DNA from: Aeromonas dhakensis
Lineage (GTDB): Bacteria > Pseudomonadota > Gammaproteobacteria > Enterobacterales > Aeromonadaceae
DNA length: 64,000 bases
Direction: 5' to 3'
Assembly: GCF_000820305.1 (NCBI RefSeq)
Contig: NZ_CDBH01000015.1
Span: forward strand, 1 to 64,000
Shown: piece by piece, positions 9,334-18,268 of the stretch
Position numbering within the stretch: position 1 is the first letter of the stretch
Layout of the letters: each line of letters begins with the position of its first letter
Notes under the pieces: generated by a model
Database searches by the model: none
What the model saw: the letters and a program-made list of their open reading frames with translations, nothing else
What the model was told of the DNA's origin: nothing
Position numbers and translations under genes: made by a program

Positions 9334-10098
9334 TCAGGCCGCGTCGGGCGCGCAGCAGGTCACTCCATCGGCCTTGATGTCGGCCAGCGCCTGCTGCAGA
9401 TGGGCCTCATCCTCGCCGAGAGCCCGGCTGACCCGGCCCGCCATGTAGCGGCTGCTGAAGAGATTGAACCACAGCTGCAGCGTCTGTCCCGCCGCCAGCT
9501 CGCCGGCCACCTCCAGCACGCAGGCCGCCACCTCGGCGGTGCACAGGTGCTCGTCGCAGTGGGCCACTCGCATGCCATAGGTGGAGAGCGCATCCGGCTT
9601 GATGGAGAGCACCGGAAAACCGTCCAGATAGGGGCTCTTGTTGAACATCTTGCGCGCCTCGGGCCAGGTGCCGTCCAGCAGGATGAAGAGCGGCTTCTTG
9701 CCGGGAACCGGGGTCACCACAGAAGTGAGCCGGGCCGGCTCCTTCTCGCAGGCGGGAAAAACCACATAGGGTTGCCAGGCGGGATCCGCCAGCAGGGCCA
9801 GCAGCTCGGGATGGGGCTGGGTGCGCGACCAGAGAAATGCCCAGGTGGTATCCGGCAGCACATCGGCGATGAGGCGGCCGGTATTGGAGGGTTTCATCGG
9901 TTCGCTGTCGTACATCAGCAGGCAGAAGCCGGCCTCCGCCTTGAGCTCGGGGCGCCACTCGCAGGCACACCAGTCGTGGCGCAGCTGGCAGGCTTCGCAG
10001 CGCGGCACGCTGCCGCCACGGGCGAGGAAGGGTCGGGTCGAGACGCTCTTGCGCCAGATGCGCAGGCGATTGACGGCGTGATCGGGGATTGGCTTCAT
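9334..10098 (-). CDS. tapT: tRNA-uridine aminocarboxypropyltransferase (DTW domain, TapT/YfiP family)
   Basis: DTW-domain proteins transfer the 3-amino-3-carboxypropyl group of S-adenosylmethionine to uridine in tRNA, giving acp3U (position 47 for E. coli TapT). Visible here are an N-terminal cysteine cluster CEACQLRHDWCAC that probably binds zinc and the core motif LLDGTWPEARKM. ATG at 10098 gives 254 residues, close to the family length. An upstream in-frame start at 10242 would overlap the promoter region of the divergent VOC gene and adds non-conserved residues. Bacteria can carry two DTW paralogues, so the exact target nucleotide is inferred. Confidence 0.85.
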   Translation of the reverse strand: MKPIPDHAVNRLRIWRKSVSTRPFLARGGSVPRCEACQLRHDWCACEWRPELKAEAGFCLLMYDSEPMKPSNTGRLIADVLPDTTWAFLWSRTQPHPELLALLADPAWQPYVVFPACEKEPARLTSVVTPVPGKKPLFILLDGTWPEARKMFNKSPYLDGFPVLSIKPDALSTYGMRVAHCDEHLCTAEVAACVLEVAGELAAGQTLQLWFNLFSSRYMAGRVSRALGEDEAHLQQALADIKADGVTCCAPDAA

Positions 10099-10265
10099 GG
10101 AACGCGGCTCTGACGGTGCCTTTGGCAGGACAAAAAGGGGGCAGATTGTAACGGTGCGCCCTCTGCGCAGCAAGGCCCCCCATCTGGGGCAAGCCGGGAT
10201 GCCGCGCCTCTTTGATACTTGGTCGTCAATCCATGCACCCACGCATGGGACACAGGAGGACGACG

Positions 10266-10679
10266 ATGGCAGAACAAGACATTGCCCGCGAGCACGCCCT
10301 GGCCGAAGGCACTACCTTCACCTGGCACGAGCTCTATCTCCCCGATGCCGAGGCCGGGATCCGTTTCTACACCGAGGTGCTCGGCTGGGAGAGCCAGACC
10401 ATGACGATGGAAGGCGGCGACTACCCCATGCTGGTTGCCAATGGCAGGCCGATCGCCGGCGTGCAGTCTACCCGGGGCAATCCCGAGATGGCCGGCGTAC
10501 CCCCCCACTGGGCAACCTATATCGCGGTGGATGACGTAGATGCCAGGGTGCTCAGGGTCAACCAGTACGGCGGCACCGTGGTGGTGCCCGCCATGAACAT
10601 CCCGGGGGTCGGGCGCATGGCCCTGATTGCGGATCCGCAAGGGGCGCACATCTGGCTGTTCACCCCCGACCCCATGTGA
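10266..10679 (+). CDS. VOC-superfamily protein (glyoxalase/bleomycin-resistance fold)
   Basis: A 137-residue single-domain protein of the vicinal oxygen chelate superfamily. It has the pattern ELYLPDAEAGIRFYTEVLGW at the N-terminus and DPQGAHIWLF at the C-terminus, the usual two ends of the beta-alpha-beta-beta-beta modules. The substrate is unknown: family members include metal-dependent lyases, dioxygenases and drug-binding proteins. The start has a near-consensus AGGAGG site. It converges on ddl across a strong hairpin. Confidence 0.87.
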   Translation: MAEQDIAREHALAEGTTFTWHELYLPDAEAGIRFYTEVLGWESQTMTMEGGDYPMLVANGRPIAGVQSTRGNPEMAGVPPHWATYIAVDDVDARVLRVNQYGGTVVVPAMNIPGVGRMALIADPQGAHIWLFTPDPM

Positions 10680-10698
10680 CATCGCCAACCGCAACAAC

Positions 10699-10726
10699 GA
10701 CAGAGGGGCCCGCGGGCCCCTCTGTC
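10699..10726. terminator. Hairpin between VOC gene and ddl
   Basis: A perfect 13-bp GC-rich inverted repeat lying between two converging genes. T-runs on either side are poor, so termination may be inefficient or Rho-assisted. Confidence 0.65.
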
Positions 10727-10741
10727 ACGTTCGGCAAGCCG

Positions 10742-11731
10742 TCAGACCGCCTTGCGCAGGATCTGCTCCAGATAGTGCGCGAAGCTGTGGCCGTGATGCT
10801 CCAGCAGTTTCGGGAACATGGAGATGGAGGTCATGCCCGGGAAGGTGTTGATTTCGTTCAGCAGGATCTCCCCCTCTTCGGTCAGGAAGAAGTCGATGCG
10901 CGAGAGGTGGGTCAGTTTGAGCTGACGGAACGCCTTGAGGGCATACTCGTGGATGGCATCGGCCTGGGCCTGGCTCAGCCCCTCGGCACGCAGCGCGGTC
11001 TCGGTGTGGCTGGCGCTGCTGTACTTCTCTTCATAGGTGTAGAACTTGTCCTGCGGCACGCAGATCTCGCCCGGGTAGGTAGCCACCAGCTCATCACCGT
11101 ACTGGTAGACCGCCACTTCCAGCTCGCGCGGCTTGACCGCTTTTTCGATCAGTACCTGCTCGGAGTAACCGAAGGCATCGGCAATGCCCTTCACCAGATC
11201 CGCTTCGTTGCTGGCGGAGTAGCAGCCGACGGAAGAGCCCTGGGAGGCCGCCTTGATGAAGACCTTGCCCCACTTGGCCAGCGCCGCTTTCGCCTCGGTC
11301 AGGCTCGCCTCGCCCTGCTCGGTCAGGAACAGATAAGGGGTGTTGGGGATGCCGAGGGCGGTGAGCCACAGCTTGGTGGTGATCTTGTTGAAGCACACCT
11401 TGCTCGCCTCGGCGTCGCAGCCGAGGTAAGGCAGGCCGGCCAACTCGAGGAAGGATTGCAGATCGCCGGTCTCACCCGGATAGCCGTGGATGCAGGGCAC
11501 CACGTAATCCACCGGACGGGCCACGCTGTCGAACGAGAGCAGCTTGTCCAGCCCCAGCTTGCACTCGCGGCCGTCGGCGCTGAGCCAGCGGTCGGCAAAC
11601 ATCTCGACCCGAGTCACTTCCACGCCGGGCAGGAGAGAGAGCTGTTTTTCGAGGAAATTGGCACTGCGCAGCGAGACTTCGTGTTCGGAGCCACCGCCGC
11701 CACACAGCAGCAAGACATGGATGTTCTTCAT
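10742..11731 (-). CDS. ddl: D-alanine--D-alanine ligase
   Basis: Joins two D-alanines with ATP hydrolysis to make the terminal dipeptide of the peptidoglycan stem peptide, in the cytoplasm. The 329-residue protein has the N-terminal motif LLCGGGGSEHEVSL, the central ATP-grasp segment KAASQGSSVGCY and the C-terminal NEINTFPGMT that binds Mg-ATP and substrate. Unlike E. coli ddlB it is not in a division and cell-wall (dcw) cluster but stands alone, as ddlA-type genes do. No regulatory motif is evident in the 200 bp upstream. Confidence 0.95.
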   Translation of the reverse strand: MKNIHVLLLCGGGGSEHEVSLRSANFLEKQLSLLPGVEVTRVEMFADRWLSADGRECKLGLDKLLSFDSVARPVDYVVPCIHGYPGETGDLQSFLELAGLPYLGCDAEASKVCFNKITTKLWLTALGIPNTPYLFLTEQGEASLTEAKAALAKWGKVFIKAASQGSSVGCYSASNEADLVKGIADAFGYSEQVLIEKAVKPRELEVAVYQYGDELVATYPGEICVPQDKFYTYEEKYSSASHTETALRAEGLSQAQADAIHEYALKAFRQLKLTHLSRIDFFLTEEGEILLNEINTFPGMTSISMFPKLLEHHGHSFAHYLEQILRKAV

Positions 11732-11931
11732 TAGATGTGATCCCTTGGGAAAAGCGGCTTCGCCATCACCATTTAAAACCCAACCGCATTAAAACCGGAC
11801 GAAGCCAGATACGAAGATAAGTGCGGGCCAGTGTAGCAAGGGAGATCGAGCCTTGTCAGCCGATGGGCGCCCCATCCGCCGACAAGAGCCATAAAAATTC
11901 CCGCCTGTGTCAGAAATTGGATGAAAAGAGC

Positions 11932-12522
11932 TCAGCGCGGCGGATCGAGCCGGCCATTGCCGCTGCCGTTGACCCGAAACCAGCCGGCGATGCTGTAACG
12001 CTCCTGGTTGGCGGGCAGCACCTCGTGGGGGAACTCTTCGGATAGAAACAGCACCAGTCGCCCGCCCCGGGGGGAGACGTCCATCAGAAACTGCTCGTCG
12101 TCACCGTACATGCGCAGCACCCCGCCCGCCTCTGGCTGCCAGTCGTTGTTCAAGTAAAACACCGAGGTGAGGCGGCGGTTGGAGCGCCCGGCGAAGGCGT
12201 CGCGATGGGTGGCATAGAAGTCACCGCTGCGGTAGCGGGCAAAGTGGGCCTCGTAGTCGAACAACCCGAGCATCAGCATCCGGTTGGCGGCCAGCCGCAG
12301 CGCCTCCATCCGGGCCAGGTAGTCGGCCACCGGCGCGCCGAGGGAAGCGTCGAGCCAGTGGATCTGATCCCGGCGAATGTCGCGGTTGTCCTGATGCAGG
12401 GTATCGCGGCCGATCCCCGCCGGTCGCCACTCGTCCGGCAGACAGGCCCTGAGGGCATCCACCTCGGCGGCGGTTAAAAAATCATCCACTATCACCCATC
12501 CCCGGGTGTATATGGCGTCCAT
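11932..12522 (-). CDS. 2-oxoglutarate/Fe(II)-dependent oxygenase (prolyl 4-hydroxylase-like)
   Basis: A 196-residue protein with the jelly-roll oxygenase signature: the iron-binding HRD (in THRDAFAG), a distal His in FPHEVLP and, ten residues on, the Arg of RYSIAGWFR that would bind 2-oxoglutarate. It resembles SM-20/prolyl 4-hydroxylase-type enzymes, which hydroxylate proteins or small molecules; the substrate is not known. ATG at 12522 is the most likely start although its ribosome-binding site is weak; an upstream ATG at 12600 is possible. It is divergent from the glutathione peroxidase gene. Confidence 0.82.
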   Translation of the reverse strand: MDAIYTRGWVIVDDFLTAAEVDALRACLPDEWRPAGIGRDTLHQDNRDIRRDQIHWLDASLGAPVADYLARMEALRLAANRMLMLGLFDYEAHFARYRSGDFYATHRDAFAGRSNRRLTSVFYLNNDWQPEAGGVLRMYGDDEQFLMDVSPRGGRLVLFLSEEFPHEVLPANQERYSIAGWFRVNGSGNGRLDPPR

Positions 12523-12805
12523 GACGGCTTGATAGTCCAAGATTGACTCGCAACAAGTGGAAAGAGGGCGCTTTTTAGCGACTTCCCGGCCAAGACACAA
12601 ACCGGTTTGCTTCTCTTGAGAAGTCCCACCATCAATACGCCATCCGGGCCGCCAAGCCCCCCATTATCTCGACCCGATCGCCACTCTGTGATCCGGCGCA
12701 CTCAATCTGCTCCCAGCAAGGGAACACTCCGGCTTGCTCCCCGCCGCCGCCCCCGTTAACGTGGTGCAATGTGCCCTGAATGGGCCCCACTCAAAGGAGT
12801 CTTTC

Positions 12806-13282
12806 ATGTCTTTGCCCGAACTCACTCTGCAACGCCTCGACGGCAGCGAACTGCCGCTCGCCTCCCTCGCGGGTCAGGTCATTCTGGTGGTCAACGTGGC
12901 CAGCCGCTGCGGCTTTACCCCTCAATACACGGGGCTGGAGGCACTCTATCGGGAGCTGGGGCCCGAGGGGCTGGTCATCCTGGGCTTCCCCTGCGATCAG
13001 TTCGGCCACCAGGAACCGGGCGATGCCGAGGAGATCGCCCGTTTCTGCTCCCTCGACTATCCGGTCAGCTTCCCCATCATGGCCAAGTGCGAGGTCAACG
13101 GCGAACAGGCCCACCCCTTCTATCAGTGGCTCAAGAAAGAGAAGCCGGGTCTGCTGGGGCTGGAGAACGTCAAGTGGAACTTCACCAAGTTCCTGATCGA
13201 TCGGGACGGTCAGGTGGTGGACCGCTTTGCCCCCACCACCAAACCGGAAAACCTGGTCGCCCCCATCCGCGATCTGCTCTGA
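12806..13282 (+). CDS. Glutathione peroxidase family protein (BtuE-like)
   Basis: Reduces peroxides with thioredoxin or glutathione in the cytoplasm. The 158-residue protein shows the family signature VNVASRCGFTPQY with the peroxidatic cysteine (Cys, not selenocysteine). It also has the conserved Gln of the active site and WNFTKFLIDRDG near the C-terminus, which carries the catalytic Trp and Asn. The AAGGAG ribosome-binding site fixes the start. It stands alone, followed by rhlE on the same strand after 160 bp that contain rhlE's own promoter. Confidence 0.92.
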   Translation: MSLPELTLQRLDGSELPLASLAGQVILVVNVASRCGFTPQYTGLEALYRELGPEGLVILGFPCDQFGHQEPGDAEEIARFCSLDYPVSFPIMAKCEVNGEQAHPFYQWLKKEKPGLLGLENVKWNFTKFLIDRDGQVVDRFAPTTKPENLVAPIRDLL

Positions 13283-13343
13283 TTGCCTGAACCTGCCTAA
13301 TTGAGCGGCCGGTGCGACAGCTACTGCGCAGCGGCCGCGCTTT

Positions 13344-13352
13344 TGCTATATT
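13344..13352 (+). promoter_or_regulatory. Extended -10 promoter for rhlE
   Basis: TGC followed by TATATT (13347-13352) about 90 bp before rhlE forms an extended -10 element. There is no good -35, as is common for this promoter class. Confidence 0.5.
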
Positions 13353-13442
13353 ACGCCCCCGTTATCACTTTCATCCCGTGGCCGGCCCCGTGCGCCGGTC
13401 ACCCGCTGAGCCCAAGGCTCACCAGAGGAGTCTCTCTCGAAC

Positions 13443-14828
13443 ATGTCATTCAACGAACTGGGTCTGTCCCCGCACATCCTGCGGGCCGTCAAGGAGCTGG
13501 GTTACGAACAGCCAACCCCCATCCAGCAGCAAGCCATTCCCGCCATTCTGGCCGGGCAGGACGTGCTCGGCGGCGCCCAGACAGGCACAGGCAAGACGGC
13601 CGGCTTCACCCTGCCCATGCTGCAGCGGCTGCTGGCCAACCATGGCCGCGGCCGTCGTCAGGTGCGCGCCCTGGTGCTCACCCCGACCCGCGAGCTGGCC
13701 GCCCAGGTGGGCGAGAGCATCATCAAATATGCCCACCACCTGCCGTTTCGCACCCTGATCGCCTACGGCGGTGTCAGCATCAAGCCCAATCTGGACGCCA
13801 TCAAGCTCGGCATCGACATCCTGGTGGCCACCCCGGGCCGCTTGCTGGATCTGCTGACCCAGGGCGCCCTAACCCTGACCGAGCTGGAAGTGCTGGTGCT
13901 GGATGAGGCGGATCGCATGCTCGACATGGGCTTCATCCACGACATCCGCCGCATCATGAAAGCCCTGCCCGCCGAGCGGCAGACCCTGCTCTTCTCCGCC
14001 ACCTTCTCGGACGACATCAAGGCGCTGGCGGACGATCTGCTGAACGACCCGACCCTGATCGAGGTCGACCCCAGCAACACCGCCGCCGAACAGGTGACCC
14101 AGCGCATCATCCAGGTCGACCGGGAACGGCGCCGCGAGCTGCTCTCCCACATGATTGGCCGCGGCAACTGGCAGCGGGTACTGGTGTTTGTGCGCACCAA
14201 GCAGATTGCCGACAGGCTCGCCCAGCAGATGCAAAAGGATGGCCTGGATACCGTCGCCATTCACGGCGACAAGAGCCAGGGTGCCCGCAACCGGGCGTTG
14301 GCGGATTTTCGCGAGGGCAAGGTGCGAGTGCTGGTGGCGACCGACATCGCCGCCCGGGGTCTGGACATCGATCAGCTGCCCCACGTGATCAACTTCGAGC
14401 TGCCCCAGATGGCGGAGGATTACATCCACCGCATCGGCCGCACCGGCCGCGCCGGTCGTGGCGGCGAGGCCATCTCGCTGGTGAGCCAGGACGAGCTGGG
14501 TCAGCTCAAGGCCATCGAGGCGCTTATCGGCCAATCCCTCTCCGTCGAGATCCTGGACGGCTATGAGCCCAGCGGCAAACCGAGCCGGCAGACCCTGCCG
14601 GGCAGCAAGCCGGTACAAAATCCGCCGCGCGCCCGTGGCGCCGCCAATGCCAAGGGCGGCAACGGCAAATCCGCTGCAGGCAAGAGCAAGGCAAAGAGCG
14701 ATGGCGGCAAGAAGCCCGCCCCGGCGCGCAAGCGGGAAGTAGTGGGCGAGGATATCGGCTTTGCCCCCATGCGCCGCCTGCCGAAGGCCCAGCGCGACGA
14801 CTATCAGGACAACTCCAACGAGGAGTAA
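13443..14828 (+). CDS. rhlE: ATP-dependent RNA helicase RhlE (DEAD box)
   Basis: Unwinds RNA during ribosome maturation and RNA decay. The 461-residue protein shows all core motifs in order: [10 protein letters not shown] (Q motif), [33 protein letters not shown] and [11 protein letters not shown] basic, low-complexity tail from about residue 375 contains many Lys, Gly and Ala residues, as in RhlE proteins, and probably binds RNA. The N-terminus [16 protein letters not shown] matches RhlE rather than DeaD, SrmB or RhlB. It ends in a strong intrinsic terminator. Confidence 0.95.
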   Translation: MSFNELGLSPHILRAVKELGYEQPTPIQQQAIPAILAGQDVLGGAQTGTGKTAGFTLPMLQRLLANHGRGRRQVRALVLTPTRELAAQVGESIIKYAHHLPFRTLIAYGGVSIKPNLDAIKLGIDILVATPGRLLDLLTQGALTLTELEVLVLDEADRMLDMGFIHDIRRIMKALPAERQTLLFSATFSDDIKALADDLLNDPTLIEVDPSNTAAEQVTQRIIQVDRERRRELLSHMIGRGNWQRVLVFVRTKQIADRLAQQMQKDGLDTVAIHGDKSQGARNRALADFREGKVRVLVATDIAARGLDIDQLPHVINFELPQMAEDYIHRIGRTGRAGRGGEAISLVSQDELGQLKAIEALIGQSLSVEILDGYEPSGKPSRQTLPGSKPVQNPPRARGAANAKGGNGKSAAGKSKAKSDGGKKPAPARKREVVGEDIGFAPMRRLPKAQRDDYQDNSNEE

Positions 14829-14853
14829 CAGGCCGTCCTGAACCCGTCATAAC

Positions 14854-14880
14854 AAAAAACCGCCCGAGGGCGGTTTTTTT
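14854..14880 (+). terminator. Intrinsic terminator of rhlE
   Basis: CCGCC/GGCGG stem with a CGAG loop, preceded by six A and followed by seven T. It works in both directions and so also serves the converging acetyltransferase gene. Confidence 0.93.
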
Positions 14881-15344
14881 CATGATGGCGTCACTGGCCT
14901 GTCAGTGCCCTCTGTCGCAATGGACATGTGCAGCAACGGATATGGCCTGCCCTGCCCGTCCAGCGCCGAGCGGCCCACCACCTCGAAGCCCAGGTGGCGA
15001 TAAAAATCGAGTGCCGGTTCATTTTGCTCGTTGACGTCCACCCGGGTCGCCCCCAGCCGGGCGATGGCATCGGCCACCAGCAGGCGGCCAACCCCGCCCC
15101 CGCGCAGGGCGGGGTCGATGAAGAGCATCTCGATATTGCCCTCGTGTACCCCGCAAAAGCCGGCGATCCCCTGCTCACTGCGGGCGCAGGTGAGGGTCAC
15201 TGCGTCAAAGTAATGTTCCAGAATGAGCTCGCGCAGAGGGGTTATCTCCTCCTCCCGCAAAAAGTGGTGAGTGGCGCGCACCGACGCCTCCCACAGCGCG
15301 ATCAGAGCCTGATAATCCCCGCGCGATGCCTGCTCCAGTCTCAT
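14880..15344 (-). CDS. yjaB: GNAT-family N-acetyltransferase, YjaB-like
   Basis: A 154-residue GNAT protein. The acetyl-CoA binding loop appears as RGGGVGRLL, and the C-terminal stretch VDVNEQNEPALDFYRHLGF followed by GRSALDG and PYPLLHM closely follows E. coli YjaB. The acceptor substrate is unknown. ATG at 15344 starts eight bases after the stop of the upstream acetyltransferase; an in-frame TTG at 15359 would overlap that gene. The two genes therefore form a tight pair. It converges on rhlE. Confidence 0.85.
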   Translation of the reverse strand: MRLEQASRGDYQALIALWEASVRATHHFLREEEITPLRELILEHYFDAVTLTCARSEQGIAGFCGVHEGNIEMLFIDPALRGGGVGRLLVADAIARLGATRVDVNEQNEPALDFYRHLGFEVVGRSALDGQGRPYPLLHMSIATEGTDRPVTPS

Positions 15345-15351
15345 ATCGTGC

Positions 15352-15843
15352 TCACTCAATCGCTTGATTGTTTGGGGCCTGTCCGGTCGTTGTCATAGCG
15401 TCGACCTGCTTGAGGACAAACCCCTTCTCGATGCCGGCCTTGAAGCCCAGCTTTTCATAGAGGCGGTGGGCTTCATCGCGCCCCTCCCCCGACAGCAGCA
15501 TCACCTTGTAGCAATCCTGCTGCCAGGCAAGCTCAAGCGCATGGGTCAGCAACTGCCGGCTGATGCCCCGGCGCCGAAACGCAGAGGCCGTCACCACGTG
15601 CTCTATGATGCCAAACGGCCGGCCACCGTTGGTCAGGGTCGCGACCACGCCAAGCTGGCAGGTGGCCGCCAGCTGGCCATCCACCTCCGCCACCAGCAGG
15701 TGAAGGTGCGGCTGGGTCAGCAGGGCCGTCAGTGCCGTGCGGGCAGCATCCGGCGCAAGCGCGGGGTCATGGGGGCGCAACTCCCGATAGAGTGCCAGCA
15801 GGCCGGCCATATCCTGCAGGGTACAGCGCCTTATGAGCGTCAT
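15352..15843 (-). CDS. GNAT-family N-acetyltransferase
   Basis: A 163-residue single GNAT domain with the acetyl-CoA loop FRRRGISRQLL and the C-terminal EAHRLYEKLGF typical of the fold. The substrate cannot be assigned. The start at 15843 has an excellent AAGGAG-rich leader directly upstream; much longer in-frame extensions exist but are non-conserved. It is the promoter-proximal gene of a two-gene acetyltransferase operon with the YjaB-like gene. Confidence 0.87.
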   Translation of the reverse strand: MTLIRRCTLQDMAGLLALYRELRPHDPALAPDAARTALTALLTQPHLHLLVAEVDGQLAATCQLGVVATLTNGGRPFGIIEHVVTASAFRRRGISRQLLTHALELAWQQDCYKVMLLSGEGRDEAHRLYEKLGFKAGIEKGFVLKQVDAMTTTGQAPNNQAIE

Positions 15844-15937
15844 CCTTCCTTCTCCTTGAACCATGGCGACACACCGCCACCCTGGACGAGGGTCGCAAAC
15901 CTCGGGGGCACCATCCCTGCAAATCGGCAAACGCGCC

Positions 15938-16783
15938 TCAGCGGGTCTTGACCGCCTGCAGCAGCACCGACAGATCCGGCCCAAACTGACGGGTGCGAAT
16001 GGCCTCACGGATATCACTTTCGCTATAACGGCTGGCCGGATAGAGCAGCACGCAAGCGGTGTCGCCGGGCTTGAGAAAGTGGGTTTCGCCAAACGGGGTA
16101 TAGCGGGTGGCCCCGATGCTGATGAGGGCATGAGCCGGACGCCCGGCCTGGGCCAGCAGCCCCTGGATGTGCTCTGCCGGCCCCTCGTCCTGCTGATGGT
16201 TGAACTTGTCGATGGCCCACGTCAGCAGCTGGCCGTGGAAGTAGCTGTAATCCACCGCCGCGCTGTCGACCCCGTAGGGGTGCAGCTCGCCATCCCGCTC
16301 CAGATAGCAGGCGATGCGGTAGTCATCGAGCTCGCAGCCGGCGGCGAAGTGGGAAAGAGGCAACAACGCGGGGGCCAGCCCCTTGCTCTCTTCACCCCAG
16401 TTCTTCTTCTCGCTGATCTTTTTGGCGTTGGGACGGCGGATGGAGCAGTCGTTGTAGGCACCAAAGGCGCGCGGATGGATGGCCACCACCTGCTCCCCCG
16501 CGTACTCCAGCTCGCACCAGAGCGCCACTTCCGGCTCTATCTGCACTTTCTCATCGCCGCTCACCGCCGCTTCCGGCAAGAAGATGGCATCGCCGCTCAA
16601 GGGGAAGACGCCGAGCTGGCCGGGGTGGCCCGGCACGTAGAAGGGGAACAGCGCCTTGGGGGCGCTGGTGTCACGCACCGCCACCGCCACGAAATCCGAG
16701 GCCTCGCCGGCCTGCTCCAGATGACCGGCGAAATTGCCCGCCACCCCGAGTCCGATAAACTTGCTCTCTGCTGTCACTTGCAT
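15938..16783 (-). CDS. Conserved protein of unknown function (DUF5718-like)
   Basis: A 281-residue soluble protein with no signal peptide or membrane segment. The opening FIGLGVAGNFAGHLEQAG and the central DDYRIACYLERDG are, from memory, features of the DUF5718 family of Vibrio, Shewanella and Aeromonas. The second half faintly recalls the fumarylacetoacetate hydrolase fold, with several acidic residues that could bind metal, but this is only an impression. ATG at 16783 is chosen because an AGGTGAGAAG ribosome-binding site precedes it. The gene is divergent from cyaB. Confidence 0.8.
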   Translation of the reverse strand: MQVTAESKFIGLGVAGNFAGHLEQAGEASDFVAVAVRDTSAPKALFPFYVPGHPGQLGVFPLSGDAIFLPEAAVSGDEKVQIEPEVALWCELEYAGEQVVAIHPRAFGAYNDCSIRRPNAKKISEKKNWGEESKGLAPALLPLSHFAAGCELDDYRIACYLERDGELHPYGVDSAAVDYSYFHGQLLTWAIDKFNHQQDEGPAEHIQGLLAQAGRPAHALISIGATRYTPFGETHFLKPGDTACVLLYPASRYSESDIREAIRTRQFGPDLSVLLQAVKTR

Positions 16784-17139
16784 CTTCTCACCTGCATCTT
16801 GCCAAAGCGAAGGCAGCGGCCCGGCACGGGGCGGCTGCCGCAAACGTGGCGAGGATTAAAACACAAGGGTCTGCCCTCGCCCAGCCTGCACGCCCCATCC
16901 TGTGCGCCAGCGCGAACTTTTGCCGGCCGCTCGGCGAGCTTGTGAACAACCGACATGACCGAACTCACTCGACCATGTGCGGCGCATGCCCTTGATCACG
17001 GCAACATGCGGCGCATTGATCAACCCTGCGCCCCGGAAACAGATCGTTTCCACATCCTGCCGCCTTGCCCCTTGGGGCGGCCCGCCAACTTTGTTAGGCT
17101 GCCCGCCATGCCAATCCGCACATTCAAGGATGCCTGTCG
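16784..17139. other. 356-bp divergent intergenic region between DUF5718-like gene and cyaB
   Basis: Holds a weak cyaB promoter (see next entry) and an imperfect direct repeat: CATG, GCGGCGCAT and TTGATCA occur at 16974-16998 and again at about 17005-17021 with short deletions. No gene or RNA is evident. Confidence 0.6.
17072..17100 (+). promoter_or_regulatory. Possible sigma-70 promoter for cyaB
   Basis: -35 TTGGGG (17072-17077) and -10 TAGGCT (17095-17100) with 17-bp spacing, 40 bp before the cyaB start. The match is moderate. Confidence 0.4.
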
Positions 17140-17712
17140 ATGTCAGCACAGCACTTTCAGGGCCGCTTCGAGGTCGAGTTCAAATACAGGCTCGGCGATG
17201 TCGAGGCCTTCACCACGGCCCTCGCCGCACTCAATCCCGAGGTGATGCTGGAGCGCAACCAGGAGCAGGACACCTACTTCGACACACCGGACCGCAGCCT
17301 GAACGCGGCGGGCAAGAGCCTGCTGATCCGCGCCATGCAGCCCTCCGGCATCCAGCTCTGGATCGTGAAGGGGCCCGAACCCGATCGCTGCGAGGCGGTC
17401 AACATCACCGACGCCGACAAGGCCATCAGCATGCTGCACACCCTGGGTTACCAGCCGATACTGACCCTTCGCAAAGTGCGCAGCATCTATTTCGTCGGCC
17501 CCTTTCACGTCACCCTGGATCACCTGGCGGGGCTCGGCGATTTTGCCGAGCTGGCCATCATGACCGATGACGAGGCCCTGCTGCCGGGCTATCGCCAGCA
17601 ACTGCTGTCCCTGGCCGCCCAGCTCGGGCTGGACCCCGCACGGCTGGAAACCCGCTCCTACCGCACCCTGTGCGAACAAGCCACCACCCCATCACCAGAG
17701 AGACGTTCATGA
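17140..17712 (+). CDS. cyaB: Class IV adenylate cyclase CyaB (CYTH domain)
   Basis: Makes cyclic AMP from ATP. The 190-residue protein is a single CYTH tunnel-fold domain and closely resembles, from memory, the Aeromonas hydrophila CyaB that founded class IV cyclases. The EVEFK signature (the ExExK motif) lies at residues about 11-15. Arg and Lys residues that would line the triphosphate tunnel follow in LLIRAMQ, WIVKGP and KVRSIYF, with acidic residues in GDFAELAI. CYTH proteins can instead be triphosphatases, so cyclase activity rests on similarity to the characterised enzyme. An AAGGA site precedes the ATG. Its stop overlaps the start of the next gene by four bases (ATGA), implying translational coupling to a Nudix hydrolase. 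Confidence 0.9.
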   Translation: MSAQHFQGRFEVEFKYRLGDVEAFTTALAALNPEVMLERNQEQDTYFDTPDRSLNAAGKSLLIRAMQPSGIQLWIVKGPEPDRCEAVNITDADKAISMLHTLGYQPILTLRKVRSIYFVGPFHVTLDHLAGLGDFAELAIMTDDEALLPGYRQQLLSLAAQLGLDPARLETRSYRTLCEQATTPSPERRS

Positions 17713-18101
17713 TCGACAAACTCGCCTGGCTGACCTTCAAGGATCAGCAACTGCTCTGTGCCCGCTCCCACGGCAAGCACATCTACTACATTCCCGGCGG
17801 CAAGCGCGAAGCGGGAGAGAGCGACGAGGCGGCGCTGATGCGCGAAATCGAGGAGGAGCTAGCCGTGACCCTCAAGCCAGAGACCCTGGCGTTTGCCTGT
17901 GAGTTCAGCGCCCAGGCCGACGGCAAGCCAGAGGGGGTCAACGTCAGGCTGCGCTGCTACACCGGCGAGGCTGACGGCACGCCCGTCGCCTCGGCGGAGA
18001 TCGCCGAGCTGCGCTGGCTCGACAGCCGCCATCTGGCCGAGATCTCACCGGTATCCCGGCTGCTGTTTGCCTGGCTGGTCGAACAGAAGCTTATACGCTA
18101 G
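17709..18101 (+). CDS. Nudix hydrolase coupled to cyaB
   Basis: A 130-residue Nudix-fold protein that would hydrolyse a nucleoside diphosphate linked to another group. The Nudix box runs GGKREAGESDEAALMREIEEE, with the catalytic RE..EE intact; the Gly expected near the end of the box is replaced by Ala. It starts inside the cyaB stop codon, so the two proteins are made together. The substrate is unknown; a link to nucleotide or polyphosphate metabolism around the cyclase is only inferred from the coupling. Confidence 0.87.
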   Translation: MIDKLAWLTFKDQQLLCARSHGKHIYYIPGGKREAGESDEAALMREIEEELAVTLKPETLAFACEFSAQADGKPEGVNVRLRCYTGEADGTPVASAEIAELRWLDSRHLAEISPVSRLLFAWLVEQKLIR

Positions 18102-18268
18102 GAAAACTGCCCGGGTGGCGTGATCGGGCGCACCCGACGAATGGCAACGACTTGAAATTGGCGGCGGAAACGGCGAGTCTAGCCAGTCATCCTGCCGCCG
18201 GTTCCGTTGGTGGCAGGCGCCGCGGCAGACCGGGCCAGCGGCGTGAACTTCGTTGACAAGGACTCCTG

